Origin: Pseudomonadota bacterium
GTDB lineage: Bacteria > Pseudomonadota > Alphaproteobacteria > Rhizobiales > Xanthobacteraceae
Length of the DNA: 15,725 bases
Assembly: GCA_023433965.1 (NCBI GenBank)
Contig: JAEYTQ010000782.1
Location: forward strand, 1-15,725
Reading direction: 5' to 3'
The notes beneath the pieces are model-generated. The model was given only the letters and a program-made list of their open reading frames with translations. It had not been told where the DNA came from and did no database searches. Made by a program: the position numbers and the translations under genes. Positions within the stretch are counted from its first letter, which is position 1. Every line of letters starts with the position of its first letter. This document shows, piece after piece, positions 14,222 to 15,725 of this stretch.

Positions 14222-14949
14222 TTGCTCGTGTCGCTCAGTTTTGCCCGGTCGGATTCGGGGTAGACGGTCGCCGTCGTCGTGCCCTTGCGATAGCGCTCGA
14301 ACGCGATGTTGCGCCGAGCGGTATAGGCGGGAGTCTCGGCGCGCGGCTGCTCGAGGTCGGCCGGGTTGTCGATCATGGCCGCGAGATTGCGCTGGCTGGC
14401 GCAGCCGAAATTGAAATACGGCCGGTTCTCGTTGTAGCCGGGGTTGAGGATGGAAGGCCCGACGTCTTCCGGCCACAGCCCGCAGGGGCCTGCGACGGCG
14501 GCAATCCTGGAATAGCTCAGGCGGATGGTGGGCAGCAGCCCGGGATCCTCGGGGCGATAGGGATGCTGGACGATGGCACGGGATGGCACACCGCCCGAGG
14601 CGAGCACGGAGCGGATCTCCTGATAGGTCGCCGCAGCCGCACGCGAATTGGCGGTGTCGACGGGCACGTCGACGACGACCGAGCCGGTGCCCTCGCGCAT
14701 CCAGTCTGCCGCGATGCCGGCGACGTCCGAACGCTGTGCGGCGGAGAGCCCGCCCCTCGCCTTGCCGACGAAGATCACGGCCGATTTCTTGCTTTCCTGC
14801 ACCGCGATCGGATGGCGCTGGCGATAGTCGGTCGGTACCGTCTGGGTGACGACCTCCGTGGTGTTGCAGGCGCCGAGCAGGACGGAGAGGCCGGTCAGTG
14901 CCAGCGCAGTCCTGAAGCTGCGACGTCGATCGGCTAATGGTGTCGTCAT
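14218..14949 (-). CDS. cpaD: CpaD, Tad pilus assembly lipoprotein
   Basis: A 243-residue lipoprotein of the CpaD family of Tad/Flp pilus biogenesis, thought to work with the CpaC secretin at the outer membrane. The signal sequence ends in the lipobox VLLGAC, with Cys28. Typical conserved segments follow: DYRQRHPIAV after the lipid anchor, GPCGLWPEDVG in the middle, and the family hallmark FGCASQRNLAAMIDNPADL near the C-terminus. ATG 14949 has an excellent Shine-Dalgarno (AGAGGGGA, about 7 bases upstream). A longer open frame to 15576 merely reads cpaC in another frame. It lies 50 bp after cpaC and overlaps cpaE by 4 bases (ATGA), so the three form one minus-strand operon. Confidence 0.95.
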   Translation of the reverse strand: MTTPLADRRRSFRTALALTGLSVLLGACNTTEVVTQTVPTDYRQRHPIAVQESKKSAVIFVGKARGGLSAAQRSDVAGIAADWMREGTGSVVVDVPVDTANSRAAAATYQEIRSVLASGGVPSRAIVQHPYRPEDPGLLPTIRLSYSRIAAVAGPCGLWPEDVGPSILNPGYNENRPYFNFGCASQRNLAAMIDNPADLEQPRAETPAYTARRNIAFERYRKGTTTATVYPESDRAKLSDTSK

Positions 14950-14999
14950 CGCTTGGTCCCCTCTTGCCCCGTGTCCTGTCCGGTCCCCGAACCGCCGTT

Positions 15000-15725
15000 T
15001 CAGTCGATGATGAAGCCGAAATCGTCCGGTGTGCCGGCGATCGGATCGACGCGGCGCGCGATGCCGTAGAGGCGGTTCATGCGGCCGAGCAGCGCCGTCT
15101 GTGCGTCCGAAGCCGGCGCGAAGCCGTCGTCGGGCCGCGACAATTCCTTCTGGGCGACCGCGCGCACCACATAGGGCGTCACGATCACCATCAGCTCGGT
15201 CTCGTTGTTGACGAAGTCCTGGCTGCGGAACAGCGCGCCGATGATCGGCACCTGGTCGATGCCGGGCAGGCCGTTGACGGCCTGCTTGGGCTGCTGCTGG
15301 ATCAGGCCGGCCCTCGCCATCGAGCCGCCCGAAGGGATTTCCAGCGTCGTTTCGGCGCGGCGGGTCTGGATCGAGGGAATGGTGATCGAGTTGTTCGCCG
15401 TCGCGGACACCGCCTGCGTCAACGTGATCGAGTGCGTGTGCGACAGCTCCGAGACCTCGGTCATGACGCGCAGGCTGATGCGGCCCTCGCTGAGCACGAC
15501 CGGCGTGAAGTTCAGGGAGATGCCGAACTTCTTGTAGGTGACCTGGGTGGCACAGGAGCGGGAGATCGGGTCGCAAGTATATCCTGCCGGGATCGGGAAC
15601 TCGCCGCCGGCAACGAACGTGGCGGACTCGCCGGAGATCGCGGTCAGGCTCGGCTCCGCCAGCGTCCGCATGACGCCGGCGCTTTCCATGGCCCGCATGG
15701 TGGCGTTGACCGTGGCGATACCCTT
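15000..15725 (-). CDS. cpaC: CpaC, Tad pilus outer-membrane secretin (3' part)
   Basis: The frame is open to the right edge, so this is the C-terminal 241 residues of the secretin that forms the outer-membrane channel for Tad/Flp pili. Secretin-core features are visible: RTLAEPSLTAISGESATFVAGGEFP (the beta-domain entry, given as key residues LAEPSLT and AGGEFP), a strand-rich section with NFTPVVLSEGRISLRV, and the classic closing block with GLPGIDQVPIIGALFRS followed by ELMVIVTPYVV. The tail after the barrel (about 60 residues, ending GTPDDFGFIID) is typical of CpaC/RcpA rather than of type II secretins. Two cysteines seven residues apart (TCDPISRSCAT) sit in the inner-barrel region. It is the first of three co-directional genes cpaC-cpaD-cpaE; promoter and N-terminal domains are outside the window. 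Confidence 0.94.
   Translation of the reverse strand, partial: KGIATVNATMRAMESAGVMRTLAEPSLTAISGESATFVAGGEFPIPAGYTCDPISRSCATQVTYKKFGISLNFTPVVLSEGRISLRVMTEVSELSHTHSITLTQAVSATANNSITIPSIQTRRAETTLEIPSGGSMARAGLIQQQPKQAVNGLPGIDQVPIIGALFRSQDFVNNETELMVIVTPYVVRAVAQKELSRPDDGFAPASDAQTALLGRMNRLYGIARRVDPIAGTPDDFGFIID

Noticed and set aside
14222..14476. N-terminal extension of cpaE to 14476
   Set aside because: These 85 codons read cpaD in a different frame; ATG 14221 overlaps the cpaD stop as ATGA and starts the normal protein.
1..15725. Genomic island, prophage, transposon or CRISPR array
   Set aside because: No integrase, transposase, tRNA, terminal repeats or spaced repeat array was seen, and codon use looks uniform across the genes.

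Overview
The window looks like a core chromosomal segment of an alphaproteobacterium, most likely Bradyrhizobium or a close relative (Nitrobacteraceae). The reasons are high GC, strong GC at third codon positions, the order hisA-hisF-hisE-coaA, an EcfG-type stress promoter, and a cpaC-cpaD-cpaE (Tad pilus) run. The assignment rests on recognised protein families and gene order; no search was run. I see no rRNA, tRNA, CRISPR array, insertion sequence, phage gene or obvious foreign island.

Layout. Bases 1-2699 (+) hold the end of the histidine operon (hisA 3' part, hisF, hisE) followed closely by coaA, which makes coenzyme A. Bases 2791-3030 (+) encode a small CxxC...CxxC zinc-ribbon-like protein. 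Bases 3182-5152 (+) encode a soluble PAS-PAS hybrid histidine kinase with a well-placed EcfG-type promoter just upstream. It meets, 3 bp away and tail to tail, an AI-2E-family membrane protein on the minus strand (5156-6214). Further minus-strand genes follow: an exported histidine-phosphatase-family protein, a membrane-anchored hybrid histidine kinase with one degenerate and one intact receiver domain, a small exported protein of unknown function, and the ComM/YifB AAA+ ATPase (10037-11575). On the plus strand come a small PilZ-domain protein and a TPR lipoprotein of TadD type. The window ends with cpaE, cpaD and the 3' part of cpaC on the minus strand.

How the genes relate. The first block is housekeeping biosynthesis. 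The centre is rich in signal transduction, with two hybrid kinases, each without an adjacent dedicated response-regulator gene. The right end is a Tad/Flp pilus assembly block: secretin CpaC, lipoprotein CpaD, MinD-like ATPase CpaE and a TadD-like pilotin, with a PilZ protein (possible c-di-GMP input) and ComM next to it. The motor ATPase cpaF and platform genes tadB/tadC do not directly follow cpaE.

I find no convincing evidence for a wholly new system. The observations most worth checking are the EcfG-type promoter in front of the PAS-PAS hybrid kinase, two perfect inverted repeats ahead of tadD (one touching its ribosome-binding region), mutually exclusive hairpins ahead of the AI-2E-family gene, and the split arrangement of the Tad genes.
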